From: Sedimentitalea nanhaiensis DSM 24252
GTDB lineage: Bacteria > Pseudomonadota > Alphaproteobacteria > Rhodobacterales > Rhodobacteraceae
Direction: 5' to 3'
NCBI RefSeq assembly: GCF_000473225.1
Contig: NZ_KI421509.1
Location: 3,529,321-3,593,320 of the forward strand
DNA length: 64,000 nucleotides
Both the position numbers and the translations under genes were made by a program. Shown here piece after piece: positions 63,557-64,000 of this stretch. The number at the start of each line of letters is the position of its first letter. The first letter of the stretch is position 1. The notes under the pieces were generated by a model. That model ran no database searches. It was given only the letters and a program-made list of their open reading frames with translations, and was not told the origin of the DNA.

Positions 63557-64000
63557 TCATGATGGCGTCAATGCTGCTGTCTCCTTTCGTTTCTTTTTCG
63601 CTGTCTCCGAGCTGGCCTTGAACCGATAGCTGTCATTGCCGGTCTCCAGGATGTGGCAGCGGTGGGTAAGGCGGTCGAGTAGCGCGGTGGTCATTTTCGC
63701 ATCGCCGAACACGCTGGCCCATTCGCTGAAGCTCAAGTTCGTGGTGATGACGACGCTGGTGCGCTCGTAGAGTTTACTGAGAAGGTGGAACAACAACGCG
63801 CCTCCCGAAGCGCTGAACGGCAGATATCCCAACTCATCCAGGATCACCAAGTCGGTTTTCACCAGCGCCTCAGCGATCTTCCCCGCCTTGTTTTGGGCCT
63901 TTTCCTGCTCCAGCGCATTGACCAACTCAACCGTCGAGAAGAAGCGGACGCGTTTACGGTGATGTTCGATCGCTTGGATGCCAAGAGCGGTGGCGACATG
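63557..64000 (-). CDS. istB: IS21-family helper ATPase IstB, C-terminal part
   Basis: 147 residues are visible; the frame is open to the end of the window and its start lies outside. Walker [46 protein letters not shown], and [22 protein letters not shown] are IstB hallmarks. IstB is an AAA+ protein that assists the IstA transposase in target choice. The tail is basic (KKKRK). The upstream P-loop is not in the window. Confidence 0.95.
   Translation of the reverse strand, partial: HVATALGIQAIEHHRKRVRFFSTVELVNALEQEKAQNKAGKIAEALVKTDLVILDELGYLPFSASGGALLFHLLSKLYERTSVVITTNLSFSEWASVFGDAKMTTALLDRLTHRCHILETGNDSYRFKASSETAKKKRKETAALTPS

Larger units (their letters stand above)
63491..64000 (-). mobile_element. 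IS21-family insertion sequence, one end (continues beyond window)
   Basis: The element begins TGTCGCTGAG at 63491 and carries two imperfect direct repeats at its end, 63491-63509 and 63515-63533, as is usual for IS21-family termini. istB lies inside. The istA gene and the other end lie past 64000. It disrupts the second Lin0512 gene, so it is probably a recent insertion. Confidence 0.88.

Overview
The window looks like chromosomal DNA of a marine alphaproteobacterium of the Rhodobacterales (Roseobacter group). This rests on protein character, on gene order (mraZ-rsmH-ftsL-ftsI-murE-murF-mraY ... ftsW-murG-murC ... murB-ddl-ftsQAZ-lpxC-bamD-recN; cobS/cobT beside dnaJ-like and bolA genes), on the tandem DUF2484 genes, and on two sRNA loci typical of this order. 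The DNA is GC-rich and densely coding, with many ATGA/TGATG overlaps. No taxonomic search could be run.

Layout. 1-828: 3' end of opgH (osmoregulated periplasmic glucan synthesis). 829-2135 (-): secreted PHB-depolymerase-like esterase and a membrane-anchored rhodanese. 2409-10011 (+): nine-gene Mrp/Mnh-type cation/proton antiporter operon with three NuoL/M-like subunits and the MrpA tail as a separate gene. 10110-14106: class III aminotransferase, hisB-hisH (-), stand-alone Lrp/AsnC ligand-binding domain, tRNA-Gly(GCC) (-), a small exported ORF, and a YjbR-like protein. 14333-21734: pyruvate carboxylase (-), FMN-dependent L-lactate dehydrogenase-like protein (-), UvrD/PcrA helicase (+). 21840-23771 (-): DUF1127 gene, four hairpins with CCUCCUCCC loops (CcsR/cuckoo-type sRNAs), then cardiolipin synthase. 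24005-25075: ApbC/Mrp Fe-S carrier.

25113-51169 is the division and cell wall (dcw) cluster. Its long leader holds 10-bp-phased TGGG/CCCA repeats (probable MraZ operator) and an UpsM-like sRNA ending in an intrinsic terminator 65 nt before mraZ. The cluster makes the murein precursor (murE, murF, mraY, murD, murG, murC, murB, ddl) and the division machine (ftsL, ftsI, ftsW, ftsQ, ftsA, ftsZ), then lpxC (lipid A), bamD (outer membrane assembly) and recN (DNA repair). A double-hairpin terminator and an inverted flavoprotein gene split it between murD and ftsW. Small membrane proteins (DedA-like, two DUF2484, one unknown) sit inside it.

51296-64000: small exported protein, ClC chloride channel, GTG-started TIR-like protein with a C-terminal membrane anchor, DUF427, Xaa-Pro aminopeptidase, small exported protein, then cobS - GT25/sulfotransferase fusion - cobT (-) with start/stop overlaps at both junctions, J-domain protein (-), BolA (+), two Lin0512-family genes (-), and the end of an IS21-family element. 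The element has truncated the upstream Lin0512 gene and carries istB running off the window.

Most notable: the two sRNA loci with a phased MraZ-type operator, the glycosyltransferase-sulfotransferase fusion inside the cobaltochelatase operon, the lone membrane-anchored TIR-like protein, and an apparent ATA start in the antiporter operon.
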